Shown here in pieces: positions 35,628 through 44,698 of a stretch of DNA of 64,000 nucleotides. The stretch comes from CAWIVH01 sp963839475. Lineage in GTDB: Bacteria; Acidobacteriota; UBA6911. The stretch is from NCBI GenBank assembly GCA_963839475.1, contig CAWIVH010000001.1:806001-870000 (forward strand). Direction: 5' to 3'. The position numbers and the translations under genes are program-made. Each line of letters starts with the position of its first letter. Position 1 is the first letter of the stretch. The notes under the pieces are model-generated. The model saw only the letters and a program-made list of their open reading frames with translations, did no database searches and had not been told where the DNA came from.

Positions 35628-36455
35628 ATGCCTCAGCCGAACCGGCGTATAAATTTGAATCCGGGATCGATCCCTGTGGCCGAGGCCTGGTTTGAATTCA
35701 TTCCGGCCGCAGATGGGGTGACCCTCATCAGGGAGATGTATGCCGACCGGATCGTCCGCTGCAATATATGGCATGTTCGCGGGCGCGACCGCGACCTCCT
35801 GGTGGACACCGGCCTGGGAATCCGCAGCCTTTTAAAGGCTGCCGGTAATCTTTTCGACAAAACCATCATAGCGGTCGCCACGCATGGCCATTTCGACCAT
35901 GTCGGCGGGATGCACGAATTCGGGCAGCGCGCCATTCACCCCCTGGACGCCCCCGCGCTGGAGCAGCCGGACGAATGGTCTTCGCTTCTGACCTCGGTCA
36001 TGCCCGCTGACATCAAAAAGGGAATCGAAGCCGCCGGTTACCACCTCCCGAATGTTTTGCTGTCGGCCATTCCGAGCGACGGCTACCAGGTTTCGAGTTA
36101 CCGCTACCAGCACACTACCCCGACCATCCTGGTTGAGGAGGGATATGTTTTCGATCTCGGGGATCGCACCTTTGAAGTTCTTCATCTCCCGGGACACACC
36201 CCCGGTTCCATAGCCCTGTGGGAGTACAAAACCGGTGTCCTGTTTACGGGAGATATCATTTACGACGGGCCACTGCTCGATAGCCTGCCCGGTTCAAACA
36301 AAGAAGCGTACCTGCATTCGCTTCTCAGGCTCCGGGAATTTCCCGTGCGGGTGGTCTACCCCGGGCATGATTCCATTCTTTCGCCGACACGGTTCCTTCG
36401 GATCATTATCGACAATATCGCCAAGCGCCGCATCTGCGCGGTCCCGAAGAGCTGA
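35628..36455 (+). CDS. MBL-fold metallo-hydrolase
   Basis: 275 residues. Metal motif ATHGHFDHVGGMHEF (HxHxDH type), later VLHLPGHTPGSIALWEYKTGVLFTGDIIYDG and a final VVYPGHDSI. Resembles glyoxalase II-like or lactonase-like hydrolases; substrate unknown. No signal peptide. 15 bases after glgP and so possibly the last gene of that operon. It is convergent with the CocE-family gene, only 25 bases apart. Confidence 0.9.
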   Translation: MPQPNRRINLNPGSIPVAEAWFEFIPAADGVTLIREMYADRIVRCNIWHVRGRDRDLLVDTGLGIRSLLKAAGNLFDKTIIAVATHGHFDHVGGMHEFGQRAIHPLDAPALEQPDEWSSLLTSVMPADIKKGIEAAGYHLPNVLLSAIPSDGYQVSSYRYQHTTPTILVEEGYVFDLGDRTFEVLHLPGHTPGSIALWEYKTGVLFTGDIIYDGPLLDSLPGSNKEAYLHSLLRLREFPVRVVYPGHDSILSPTRFLRIIIDNIAKRRICAVPKS

Positions 36456-36480
36456 ATCGTTTATCCCGCCCCAAAGATCC

Positions 36481-38250
36481 CTAGGCCGCCAAAGCAGAAC
36501 CTAGCGCGTGGGGAATCACCGGAAGGACAAGTGCGGAAGGATGAGCGGCATCATGATAAATCGTCTGGTGCGCCGTCACCATCCGCGTGGCCCTCATATT
36601 GGATTCGCCGGTGTTCAGATTGCGGTTAAACCTGGGAAAATTGCTGCTGGAAACGTATAGCCGGATCTTGTGGCCGGCGAGAAAAACGTTGCTGGTCGCC
36701 CAAAGATCCAGGACAAACTTGTAGATTTCCCCGGGCTTCATCATCTCCGCTTTCTCGGTCGAGTTTCGATACCGGCCGCGGATGATTCCATCCGTCAAGA
36801 AACGGGAATATCCGTCGGGAGCGACGTCCGCCAGGACCGCAGTGAAATCGGTGTCGATGGCGCTCGAAGCCGCATAAAGCTCCAGGCGGATGAAACCGGT
36901 GACCTCGATGTCCTGGGTCAGTGCGGGAGTGCTGAATACCAGGACATCGGGGCGGTTTTCCAGCGGGCGCTGATCATAGGGTCCCGGGGGAAACTCATTC
37001 GAGCAGCAGAGGCGCCCCCCGACGGTCATCACGGGTTTGCCCGGATCGTAATCATAGATGTCGGCTTTGCCCTCCTGCGGGGGTTCCCGTCGCAGCAGGC
37101 CGTCACCGGCGAGCGTTGCCGCCCCTCTGGCGGCGGCCAGGTACATCCGGGTGGTTTGGGTGCGCGCCAGCGGGAACTCCTGTTCATCGCGCCACTGATT
37201 TTTGCCCATGACGAAAATGCGGACCGGCGCTCCGGAGGCATATTCATTGGACTTCCCCTTGAGCGCCCAATCCGACCACTCCAGGATGGTCCGGTTCATG
37301 TCAATGACAGCGCTCTTGCCGAAGGTGACGTCGCCGATTTTTCCTTCCGGTGAGGTGCTGGTATGAGCCCATGGACCTACCAGGAGCCGCTGCCCGGACC
37401 GCACTTCCTGCGCCGCGTTCTTTTGCATGCCCACGAAATTCAGGATGGAACCTTTCAGAAAAAGATCATGCCAGCCCCCGGCGTGCAAGCCTTTGACTTT
37501 CATTTTTCCATAGCTGTCGGAAACGCGGACTTCCCGCCAATAGGCGTCATTGGTTTCATGCTCAATCCAGTCGCGGAAATAAGGAGCAAGATCCGAAAGC
37601 AGCGGGAGGTTCGTCAGGCGGTAATCGTCGATCGGCAGGCCGTCGATCCAATCCTTGGGCCGGGCCGTGGTTTTGCGCCGGGCTGTGTCGTTGACCAATC
37701 CCGAGGTCCATGAACTGGTAAACCACTGCGCGAGGGCGCCGCCCTGGTAGGTCCAGCCTTCGTAGTATTCCGAAGCGGTCACATAGGGAAAAATGGCCTG
37801 GAGGTGGGGAGGCTGGGAGGATGCCGCCAGCATCTGGGTCGCGCCGACGTAGGATCCGCCGAACATGCCTACTTTGCCGTCCGAATAGGGGAGAGCGGCC
37901 GCCCACTCTACCGTGTCGAAGCCGTCGGTAGCCTCATAGCGAAACGGGTTGAACTCTCCTTCGGAATCGAATCTTCCGCGGGTGTCCTGGAAGATCACCA
38001 CGTATCCGAACGAAGCCAGGTAGGAACCCGTCGCAGGATCGCGGCGGTTGTAAGGAGTGCGCTGCAGCAGGACGGGATATTTGCCCGGCGCCTGAGGCCG
38101 ATATATGTCGGCGACCAGGGATACGCCGTCGCGCATCTTCGCGCGCACTCCCGTCTGGATGACGACCTGGAGGTCCTGCCCCGGCAGATAGGATTGAAGT
38201 ACGCCGCTTAACCACAGAGCCAAAACCAACAAAACACGACGGCATTTCAT
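36481..38250 (-). CDS. CocE/NonD family hydrolase (exported)
   Basis: About 589 residues. Signal peptide CRRVLLVLALWLSGVLQSYLPGQ, then the X-Pro dipeptidyl-peptidase/CocE alpha-beta hydrolase core: DGVSLVADIYRPQAPGKYPVLLQRTPYNR, VVIFQDTRGRFDSEGEF, and the nucleophile elbow GMFGGSYVGATQML. A jelly-roll C-terminus (TGFIRLELYAASSAIDTDFTAVLADVAPDG) is usual. Predicted periplasmic or secreted peptidase or esterase/amidase. ATG 38250 is set by GGAGG 9 bases upstream. A fucosidase relic precedes it. Confidence 0.9.
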   Translation of the reverse strand: MKCRRVLLVLALWLSGVLQSYLPGQDLQVVIQTGVRAKMRDGVSLVADIYRPQAPGKYPVLLQRTPYNRRDPATGSYLASFGYVVIFQDTRGRFDSEGEFNPFRYEATDGFDTVEWAAALPYSDGKVGMFGGSYVGATQMLAASSQPPHLQAIFPYVTASEYYEGWTYQGGALAQWFTSSWTSGLVNDTARRKTTARPKDWIDGLPIDDYRLTNLPLLSDLAPYFRDWIEHETNDAYWREVRVSDSYGKMKVKGLHAGGWHDLFLKGSILNFVGMQKNAAQEVRSGQRLLVGPWAHTSTSPEGKIGDVTFGKSAVIDMNRTILEWSDWALKGKSNEYASGAPVRIFVMGKNQWRDEQEFPLARTQTTRMYLAAARGAATLAGDGLLRREPPQEGKADIYDYDPGKPVMTVGGRLCCSNEFPPGPYDQRPLENRPDVLVFSTPALTQDIEVTGFIRLELYAASSAIDTDFTAVLADVAPDGYSRFLTDGIIRGRYRNSTEKAEMMKPGEIYKFVLDLWATSNVFLAGHKIRLYVSSSNFPRFNRNLNTGESNMRATRMVTAHQTIYHDAAHPSALVLPVIPHALGSALAA

Positions 38251-38282
38251 GATGACCATCCTCCTCGGGCCCAGCGCCCCTT

Positions 38283-38688
38283 TCATCTCACCTCTATTTT
38301 TTCCTGCCGGAAAAGTCGAACGGGGCCGTCCAGGAGAAGAGCCAGGACCGTGACCTGCTCGTCGAGCGTCTTTTCGGGCACATCGATGTAAAGCAATCCT
38401 GGGGCTTTACTCCAATACTGCTTCCCCATGACTTTCCAGGAAAGTCTTGTTGCGTCGCCGACGACCCAGATCCTCTGAACCTGATTCATCGATCCCTTTC
38501 ACCGCCTAGATGCCCCAGGGGATGAAAATGCCGAGCCTGGCAGCTTTGAACAACAGCATGCGTGCCGTTTTGGCCTCCACGGTTTCTTCGGCAGCCGGCA
38601 TCGTCCTCAGTGCGAGGAAAAGAAGAAAAGCCATGATGAACGCCGGCCGATGATTCGAGGGCCTGATCATTGGAGCACCTGTGCTCAT
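38283..38688 (-). pseudogene. Relic of an exported GH29 alpha-L-fucosidase
   Basis: Two fragments, minus strand. 38688-38506 encodes a signal peptide (FIMAFLLFLALRTMPAAEE) and then TARMLLFKAARLGIFIPWGI and a stop; this matches the N-terminal RFGMFIHWG motif of GH29 fucosidases. Seventeen bases on, 38489-38283 encodes RIWVVGDATRLSWKVMGKQ and LLYIDVPEKTLDEQVTVLALLLDGPVRLF, like the C-terminal end of the same enzymes. The catalytic barrel between is gone. Best read as an internal deletion of a once-complete gene. Family likeness is from pattern memory, not a search. Confidence 0.6.
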
Positions 38689-38961
38689 ATCCAGCCGACT
38701 ATACTGCAAAAGGACCTTTTGTTTAACCGCCAACCTTCTCAAAAACCGTGGCACCGCCGCGGCAAGGCAGGCCGGCACCTTCTTCGTTTTGGGGGGCGCC
38801 ATTGGCGGTAAATTGCGGGACATGCGGGAGCGCACCCTTGCCTCCCAGAGCCACGATGTTCCCGGGCATGCTTCCGCATGCTCATACTCCACATCAGTTT
38901 TGGGATTGGCCGCAACCCGAGACGGCGTTGTGGTCTCCGTGGCTTTCGCTGCGAGAATTTT

Positions 38962-38990
38962 TTGAAGCATGGCGGGAACAATGATAGGAT
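38962..38990 (+). promoter_or_regulatory. Candidate promoter of the galT-like gene
   Basis: TTGAAG (38962-38967), 17 bases, TAGGAT (38985-38990). A start near 38997 leaves a leader of about 40 bases to ATG 39037. Confidence 0.5.
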
Positions 38991-39036
38991 CGCTCTCTTT
39001 GGCGCAGCTAATATTATCTTCGGTATCTTAGAACCT

Positions 39037-40065
39037 ATGCCAGAATTAAGACATGATCCGATCCAGAAACGATGGGTGATTATTGCCTCTGAGAGGGGAC
39101 GCCGGCCGGACGACTTTCTCATCAAAAACGAGCCTCATCCCGAAGGGTTTTGCCCCTTCTGTGAAGGCAACGAAAGCAAGACGCCGCCGGAGATCACCGC
39201 ATTCCGCACAAATTTCAGCTATCCGAACCAGCCCGGCTGGCAGGTGCGGGTGGTGCCGAACAAGTTCCCGGCCCTGAGGATCGAAGGGAATCTCGACCGC
39301 AAAGGGATCGGGATGTATGACAAGATGAACGGTGTCGGCGCCCATGAGGTCATCATTGAAACGCCTCAGCATGATCTCGACCTGGCTGATGCGCCTATCG
39401 ATCACATTAAAAGAGTCCTCACCATGTATCGGGAGAGGCTCGTGGATTTGCTGCGCGATTACCGGTTCAAGTACATCCTGATCTTCCGAAACCACGGCGC
39501 GGCAGCCGGCGCCTCCCTGTCTCATCCACACACGCAGATCATAGCCACACCCGTGACACCCCTGACGCTTTCCGAGGAGCTCATTTCAGCGAAAGAGCAT
39601 TATCAAAACAAGGAGCGCTGCCTTTTCTGCGACGTGATCCAGCAGGAAATCGATTCGGGCGAGCGGATCGTCATGGCAAACGATCATTTTGTGGCCCTGG
39701 CCCCATTCGCCTCGCGCTTTCCTTTCGAGCTGTTCCTGGCGCCGAGAAATCACCATCACAGTTTCGCCGAAATCGGCGACGACATGATCCACCACCTGGC
39801 GGTGATTCTCAAAGAGGTCCTTCTGCGCAGCAAAAAGTGCCTGAACGATCCCCCGTACAATTTTATCATCCACACGATTCCCAACGTTAAGGCCCGTTCC
39901 AGAAGGAGGGATTACTGGGACACCATTGAAGTGGATTTCCACTGGCATATCGAGTTGATGCCGCGGCTGACGCGCATTGCGGGCTTCGAATGGGGCACCG
40001 GTTTCTATATTAATCCGACAGCTCCGGAGGAAGCAGCCAAATACCTCCGTGAGGTCGAGCTCTAA
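39037..40065 (+). CDS. galT: Galactose-1-phosphate uridylyltransferase-like protein
   Basis: HIT-superfamily nucleotidyltransferase, 342 residues. Starts MPELRHDPIQKRWVIIASERGRRPDDF. Two zinc-type CxxC pairs (CPFCEGNES; CLFCDVIQQE), and the catalytic region SLSHPHTQIIATPV with the HPH triad. Family role: exchange between UDP-sugar and sugar-1-phosphate. Since it lies just before glycogen synthase, it may handle glucose- or galactose-1-phosphate for that pathway. ATG 39037; a longer upstream frame is not family-like and contains the promoter. Confidence 0.88.
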   Translation: MPELRHDPIQKRWVIIASERGRRPDDFLIKNEPHPEGFCPFCEGNESKTPPEITAFRTNFSYPNQPGWQVRVVPNKFPALRIEGNLDRKGIGMYDKMNGVGAHEVIIETPQHDLDLADAPIDHIKRVLTMYRERLVDLLRDYRFKYILIFRNHGAAAGASLSHPHTQIIATPVTPLTLSEELISAKEHYQNKERCLFCDVIQQEIDSGERIVMANDHFVALAPFASRFPFELFLAPRNHHHSFAEIGDDMIHHLAVILKEVLLRSKKCLNDPPYNFIIHTIPNVKARSRRRDYWDTIEVDFHWHIELMPRLTRIAGFEWGTGFYINPTAPEEAAKYLREVEL

Positions 40066-40075
40066 AGGGGGATGC

Positions 40076-41581
40076 ATGGGACAGAAACCCTGGACCATTG
40101 CAATGCTCGCCGCGGAATCGGTCCCCTATGCCAAGGTGGGAGGCTTGGGCGATGTGGTTGGAGCCCTTCCTCAATACCTGGAAAAACTCGGGGCGCACCC
40201 GATCATCATCATCCCCGCCTATCGCGATATTCATCACGAAAACCACGGCATCGTGCCCTATTCCGCAATCCCTTGGCTGGACGTGCAGTTCGGCCCGGGT
40301 CAGATCCGGGCCGAGATTTTCCATACCCGGATGAAGGGCACCAGCATAGAGGTTTACCTCGTGGGATGTCCGCAGTTTTTCTATCGCCACGGAATCTATG
40401 ACGATCCAATGTCGGGGGAAGGCTTCCACGATAATATGGAGCGGTACTTTTTTTTCGTGAAGGCCTCGCTCGAATTCTTGAAGCGCAACGGCCAGCCGAT
40501 CGACATTATCCACTGTCATGATTCCCACACAGCCCTTGCCCCCGGGCTTCTGCGCGCGAATCTGGATCACGATCCTTTTTTTTCCCGTACCGGCAGCCTC
40601 TATACCATTCACAATCTGGCCTACCAGGGGATCTATCCCAGAGAGGCGCTTTCACTGGCCGGAGTCGATTACCGGTTTCACTACCCGGCTTCGCCTTTCG
40701 AATTCTGGGGCAAACTCAACATGATGAAAGTCGGGATAGAATGCGCTGACCTGGTGAACACGGTCAGTGAAACCTATGCCCATGAAATTCAGTCGTCCCC
40801 CGAGTACGGATATGGCTTGGAAGGTGTGCTGCGCGGTCGAAGCCAGGAGCTTTTCGGCATCGTCAACGGCATCGACTACAAGGAGTGGAGCCCGTCCATC
40901 GATCCGCTGATTCCCGCCCGTTACTCGGCCCGCAACCTTGCAGGCAAGGCCAAATGCAAGTCGGAGGTCTTGAAGCAATTCGGATTCCGCCATGCCGAGG
41001 ACGGACTGCCCCTGATCGGGATGGTCTCAAGACTCGCGGACCAGAAAGGATTCGACCTCGTCGCGGACGCGATGAAGGATATTGCCCACCTGCCGCTGCG
41101 GCTGATGGTGCTCGGACAGGGGCAGCAGCGATATCAGGACCTCCTCCGGCATTTTGCGCATCGTCACCCTCACAGGATTGCCGTCAAGATTGGGTTCGAT
41201 AACCGTCTGGCGCACGAGATCTACGCAGGCTCCGACATGTTCCTGATGCCCTCGCGCTTTGAGCCCTGTGGCCTGAACCAGCTGATCAGCCTGCGCTACG
41301 GTACTGTTCCTGTCGTTCGTTCGACGGGGGGGCTTGTCGACACCGTCGAGGACTACAGCGAGACCACAGGGGCGGGAACCGGCTTCCGTTTCCAGCATTA
41401 TTCATCCTGGGACATGGTCAATGCCCTGCGTCGCGCCCTCGTCCTGTTCGACGACCGGCCGAGATGGCTGGAACTGATGCGCCAGGCTATGGAGCGGAAC
41501 TGGTCCTGGGAAGAATCTGCCCGGCGGTACATGAACCTGTACGAAAGAATCTTTCATAAAAAGAATCCCGACTGGGATTAG
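40076..41581 (+). CDS. glgA: Glycogen synthase
   Basis: GT5 glucosyltransferase that extends alpha-1,4-glucan from an NDP-glucose. About 501 residues. N-terminal AAESVPYAKVGGLGDVVGALPQYL with the KxGGL nucleotide loop, HCHDSHTALAPGLL, YTIHNLAYQGIYP, and C-terminal ISMV-type segment LIGMVSRLADQKGFDLV and FLMPSRFEPCGLNQLISLRYGTVPVVRSTGGLVDTV. ATG 40076 follows AAAGGGGG; the galT-like stop is 10 bases upstream. A kinase gene follows after 11 bases. Confidence 0.96.
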   Translation: MGQKPWTIAMLAAESVPYAKVGGLGDVVGALPQYLEKLGAHPIIIIPAYRDIHHENHGIVPYSAIPWLDVQFGPGQIRAEIFHTRMKGTSIEVYLVGCPQFFYRHGIYDDPMSGEGFHDNMERYFFFVKASLEFLKRNGQPIDIIHCHDSHTALAPGLLRANLDHDPFFSRTGSLYTIHNLAYQGIYPREALSLAGVDYRFHYPASPFEFWGKLNMMKVGIECADLVNTVSETYAHEIQSSPEYGYGLEGVLRGRSQELFGIVNGIDYKEWSPSIDPLIPARYSARNLAGKAKCKSEVLKQFGFRHAEDGLPLIGMVSRLADQKGFDLVADAMKDIAHLPLRLMVLGQGQQRYQDLLRHFAHRHPHRIAVKIGFDNRLAHEIYAGSDMFLMPSRFEPCGLNQLISLRYGTVPVVRSTGGLVDTVEDYSETTGAGTGFRFQHYSSWDMVNALRRALVLFDDRPRWLELMRQAMERNWSWEESARRYMNLYERIFHKKNPDWD

Positions 41582-41592
41582 CCAGGAGCCTT

Positions 41593-43011
41593 ATGGCCTT
41601 CCGGCATTCGCATGAAAGATCTGGCGAAGAAAACTCGCGTGAGCGGAGAATTGCCGACCTGACTATCCTCAGCGTGGTCAGCCGCGCGCTGCAGGAATGC
41701 CGTGAGGAAACCGACGCGCTCCGGATCATTCTTACCGGATTGACCCACGGGCGTGGGTTGGGATTCACCCGGGCTTTCGTCCTGCTGATCGATCCCCGAA
41801 ATGAAATCCTCGAAGGACGCCTTGCAGTCGGACCATCCACCTTGGAAGAAGCCAGGAACAAATGGCAGGAAATGAGGCGGAAGCATCAAACCCTCGAGGA
41901 AATCCTGTCTGAGATCCCGGGAAAAACTCATGGCGACATAGGCGCACAGGACGTGGCAGAGCGCATCCGCCTCCCTCTCTCCAGCCGGAACGAGGGCCTC
42001 ATCCGCATCCTGGATTCTCGGCGGGGCTGTCTGGCGGTCGGAGGCATTTTCCAGCCCCTCGGGCTCCAGCTCGACCCATGGATCGAAGAAACCTTCGGAC
42101 CGGACCACTTTGCACTCGCTCCTATTCACAACGCAGGCCGGGTTTTGGGCATGCTGATCGCCGACAACTCGGTTACCCGGCAAGCCATCGCTGCCGAGGC
42201 CTTGAATCTGCTCCAAATCTATGCGCAGGCGGCAGGAGCCGCAATCCAGAACATCCGCTACTGCCGTGAACTCGTTGAGAAAATCGCCGAGGGGGAAGAC
42301 GCCAACCGCAAGCTGAAAGATAGCCAACAGCACCTCCTCCAGGCAGAAAGGCTGGCTACTATCGGGAAAATGGCCGCACTGCTGGCACATGAGATCCGCA
42401 CACCGCTGGTGTCCATAGGCGGCTTTGCACGGCGCATTCTCAAGCGGACAACGGACGAAGACCCCAGAAAAGAAGAAATGCAGATCATTGTTTCACAGGT
42501 ATCTCACCTCGAGCGCATGGTGGAGGAAGTGCTCGGCTTCACGCGCATCTCCAAACCGGATTTCGAATCGGTCGACATCAACGAACTCATTCGCAGCGTA
42601 GTCCTGGCCATGAGCGATATGATGGATCAGAACCCTATCCGGATGGTTCTCGAACTGCAGCCTGATCTCCCCCGGGCTCGTGTCGATCGCGTCCAAATTC
42701 GCCAAGTCCTCATGAATCTGATCGGGAACGCCGTCGAGGCCATGCCGGAAGGGGGGATCCTGACCATCACTTCGACCGGTGAGCGAGGCTACCTCGAAAT
42801 CGGGGTGTTCGATACGGGCGCCGGAATTGCACGGGAACACTGGGGTAAACTCTTCTCGCCATTTTTCACCACTAAACCTGCCGGAACAGGCCTGGGGTTG
42901 GCGGTCGTCTCGCAAATCATCGAAAATCACGGGGGCTCGCTTGGATTTGAGAGTGACCCTGGCAAGGGAACCCGTTTCCATATCCGGCTGGCTTTCGAGC
43001 CGCGGCAGTAG
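41593..43011 (+). CDS. GAF-domain sensor histidine kinase
   Basis: 472 residues, soluble. N-terminal GAF-like sensor (about 20-225; DLTILSVVSRALQECREETDALRIIL ... GPDHFALAPIHNAGRVLGMLIADN), a coiled linker, then HisKA with H-box AALLAHEIRTPLVSIGGFARRIL and HATPase with N-box QVLMNLIGNAVEAMP, G1 DTGAGI and GTGLGLAVV. Similar to NtrB-like kinases. AGGAG precedes the ATG. It follows glgA by 11 bases and a single-domain receiver lies downstream. Its ligand is unknown. Confidence 0.92.
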   Translation: MAFRHSHERSGEENSRERRIADLTILSVVSRALQECREETDALRIILTGLTHGRGLGFTRAFVLLIDPRNEILEGRLAVGPSTLEEARNKWQEMRRKHQTLEEILSEIPGKTHGDIGAQDVAERIRLPLSSRNEGLIRILDSRRGCLAVGGIFQPLGLQLDPWIEETFGPDHFALAPIHNAGRVLGMLIADNSVTRQAIAAEALNLLQIYAQAAGAAIQNIRYCRELVEKIAEGEDANRKLKDSQQHLLQAERLATIGKMAALLAHEIRTPLVSIGGFARRILKRTTDEDPRKEEMQIIVSQVSHLERMVEEVLGFTRISKPDFESVDINELIRSVVLAMSDMMDQNPIRMVLELQPDLPRARVDRVQIRQVLMNLIGNAVEAMPEGGILTITSTGERGYLEIGVFDTGAGIAREHWGKLFSPFFTTKPAGTGLGLAVVSQIIENHGGSLGFESDPGKGTRFHIRLAFEPRQ

Positions 43012-43229
43012 GACGGTGTCCGCGATGCATTCCAGGCGAGCCCACCAGCAGACGTTATCGTAATTGCGAATATGAGTACTTAGTGCCTCTTGCAATGAAG
43101 GGTGGTTTAGGCGGACAATTGTTCAAGCAAGGGATCACCGCAGATATTCGCCGATTCTCGGGACGAATTGTCGAATACAGATGGAACGGAATCCGTGATT
43201 TCTCGTACCAACTGTCGGGGGGTGATGTC

Positions 43230-43607
43230 ATGTCAACCATCCTCATTGCGGACGACGACAGGAATTTGCGCCGTCTTTACAAGGAAGAACTCGAAGCGGA
43301 AGGTTATCGCACTCTTTTGGCCGTCAACGGTATTCAAGCTCTCGAAATGGCCGAAAATGAGAAGCCCGATCTGGTAGTCATGGATATCCGGATGCCGGAA
43401 ATGGACGGGCTGGAAGCGATGACACGAATACTGCACGACCGCGGAAGCATCCCGGTGATTCTAAATACGGCTTACTCCAGCTATCAGGAAAGTTTTCTGA
43501 CCTGGGCCGCCGACGGTTACGTCATTAAGTCTTCGGACCTTGATCCGTTGAAAACCAAAATCCGGGAGGTCCTGCGAAATCGCGCCATGGCCTGCGCCGA
43601 TTCTTGA
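43230..43607 (+). CDS. Single-domain response regulator (CheY-like)
   Basis: 125 residues: a receiver only. ILIADDDRNLRRLYKEELEAEGY (acidic pocket), phospho-acceptor in PDLVVMDIRMPEMDGLEAM, switch region PVILNTAYSSYQES, Lys in GYVIKSSDLDPL. No output domain. ATG 43230 with a G-rich run upstream; a longer frame from 43083 adds unrelated residues. Likely partner of the histidine kinase 218 bases upstream. Confidence 0.9.
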   Translation: MSTILIADDDRNLRRLYKEELEAEGYRTLLAVNGIQALEMAENEKPDLVVMDIRMPEMDGLEAMTRILHDRGSIPVILNTAYSSYQESFLTWAADGYVIKSSDLDPLKTKIREVLRNRAMACADS

Positions 43608-43661
43608 TCCCGTCCCGCCGGAATGTATAGCTTTAAAAATCAAATCTAGAGAGGAGTTCGC

Positions 43662-44648
43662 ATGGACCGGAGAGTTCTGGGCGGTCAGGGCCTGTCCGTT
43701 TCCAAAATGGGTTTGGGCTGCATGGGGATGAGCGAGTTTTATGGCCCCGGCGACGAGCAGGAATCGATCGCCACGATTCATAAGGCAATCGATGCCGGGA
43801 TTGATTTCCTGGACACCGCCGATGTATACGGCCCGTTCAAGAACGAGCGTCTGGTCGGCAAAGCCCTCCTCGGGATCCGTAACCGGGTGGTGCTGGCCAC
43901 CAAATTCGGCAACGAAAGGCGTGAAGACGGGACCTGGATCGGTGTGAACGGCCGCCCGGAATATGTCCGGCAGGCGTGCGACGCTTCGTTGCTGCGCCTC
44001 GGTGTGGATGTAATTGACCTCTATTACCAACACCGGGTGGACCCGAACGTCCCGATTGAAGATACCGTCGGCACCATGGGCGATCTCGTCCGCCAGGGGA
44101 AAGTCAGGTTCCTGGGGTTGTCGGAGGCAGCCGCCACCACCATCCGCCGTGCCCATGCAATCCACCCGGTTACGGCGCTGCAATCGGAGTATTCTCTTTG
44201 GACCAGGGATGTGGAAGAAGAGATACTGCCCACCGTGCGGGAGCTCGGCATCGGCTTTGTAGCCTACAGCCCGCTGGGAAGGGGTTTTCTTACAGGGCGC
44301 TTTCAGCGGGACGCGGATGTTCCTGAAGGCGACCGCCGCAAGCAAATGCCGCGCTTCCAGGGCGAAAATCTGGAGAAGAACCTGACCCTGATCGAACGGA
44401 TGTCGGCACTTTCAGCCGAAGCAGGCGCCACTCCGGCGCAACTCGCCCTGGCCTGGGTGCTGGCGCAGGGATCCGATGTCGTTCCGATTTTCGGCACCAA
44501 ACGTCTCAAATATCTCCAGGACAATATCGCAGCCGCCGGCCTCGTGCTGCAGCCCGAATTTCTGGCAAGAGTCGGTGAGGCCTTCCCCAAGGGCGCGGCC
44601 GCCGGCAACCGTTACCCTGAAGAAGCGATGCGTGCGGTCAACCGATGA
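43662..44648 (+). CDS. Aldo/keto reductase
   Basis: NADPH-dependent oxidoreductase of the AKR superfamily, 328 residues. GLGCMGMSEFYGPGDEQESIATIHKAIDAGIDFLDTADVYGP holds the catalytic Asp and Tyr; VLATKFGNE holds the Lys; DLYYQHRVDPNVPIEDTVG holds the His. The end region (VVPIFGTKRLKYLQDN) binds cofactor. Closest in feel to YakC/AKR13-like enzymes. GAGAGGAG precedes the ATG. Convergent with the zinc-ribbon gene across a strong terminator. Confidence 0.94.
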   Translation: MDRRVLGGQGLSVSKMGLGCMGMSEFYGPGDEQESIATIHKAIDAGIDFLDTADVYGPFKNERLVGKALLGIRNRVVLATKFGNERREDGTWIGVNGRPEYVRQACDASLLRLGVDVIDLYYQHRVDPNVPIEDTVGTMGDLVRQGKVRFLGLSEAAATTIRRAHAIHPVTALQSEYSLWTRDVEEEILPTVRELGIGFVAYSPLGRGFLTGRFQRDADVPEGDRRKQMPRFQGENLEKNLTLIERMSALSAEAGATPAQLALAWVLAQGSDVVPIFGTKRLKYLQDNIAAAGLVLQPEFLARVGEAFPKGAAAGNRYPEEAMRAVNR

Positions 44649-44654
44649 AAAATC

Positions 44655-44692
44655 CTCCCGGGACAGGCGCTAGATCGCGCTTGTCCCGGGAG
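44655..44692. terminator. Bidirectional terminator between convergent genes
   Basis: CTCCCGGGACA (44655-44665) pairs with TGTCCCGGGAG (44682-44692), with an inner GCGC/GCGC pairing. It is preceded by AAAAAT, which becomes a T-run for minus-strand transcripts, and followed by a weaker T-rich stretch on the plus strand. Confidence 0.85.
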
Positions 44693-44698
44693 CCTTTC

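Noticed and set aside
43083..43229. N-terminal extension of the single-domain receiver
   Set aside because: The added residues have no receiver likeness; the fold begins at MSTILIADDD, 43230.
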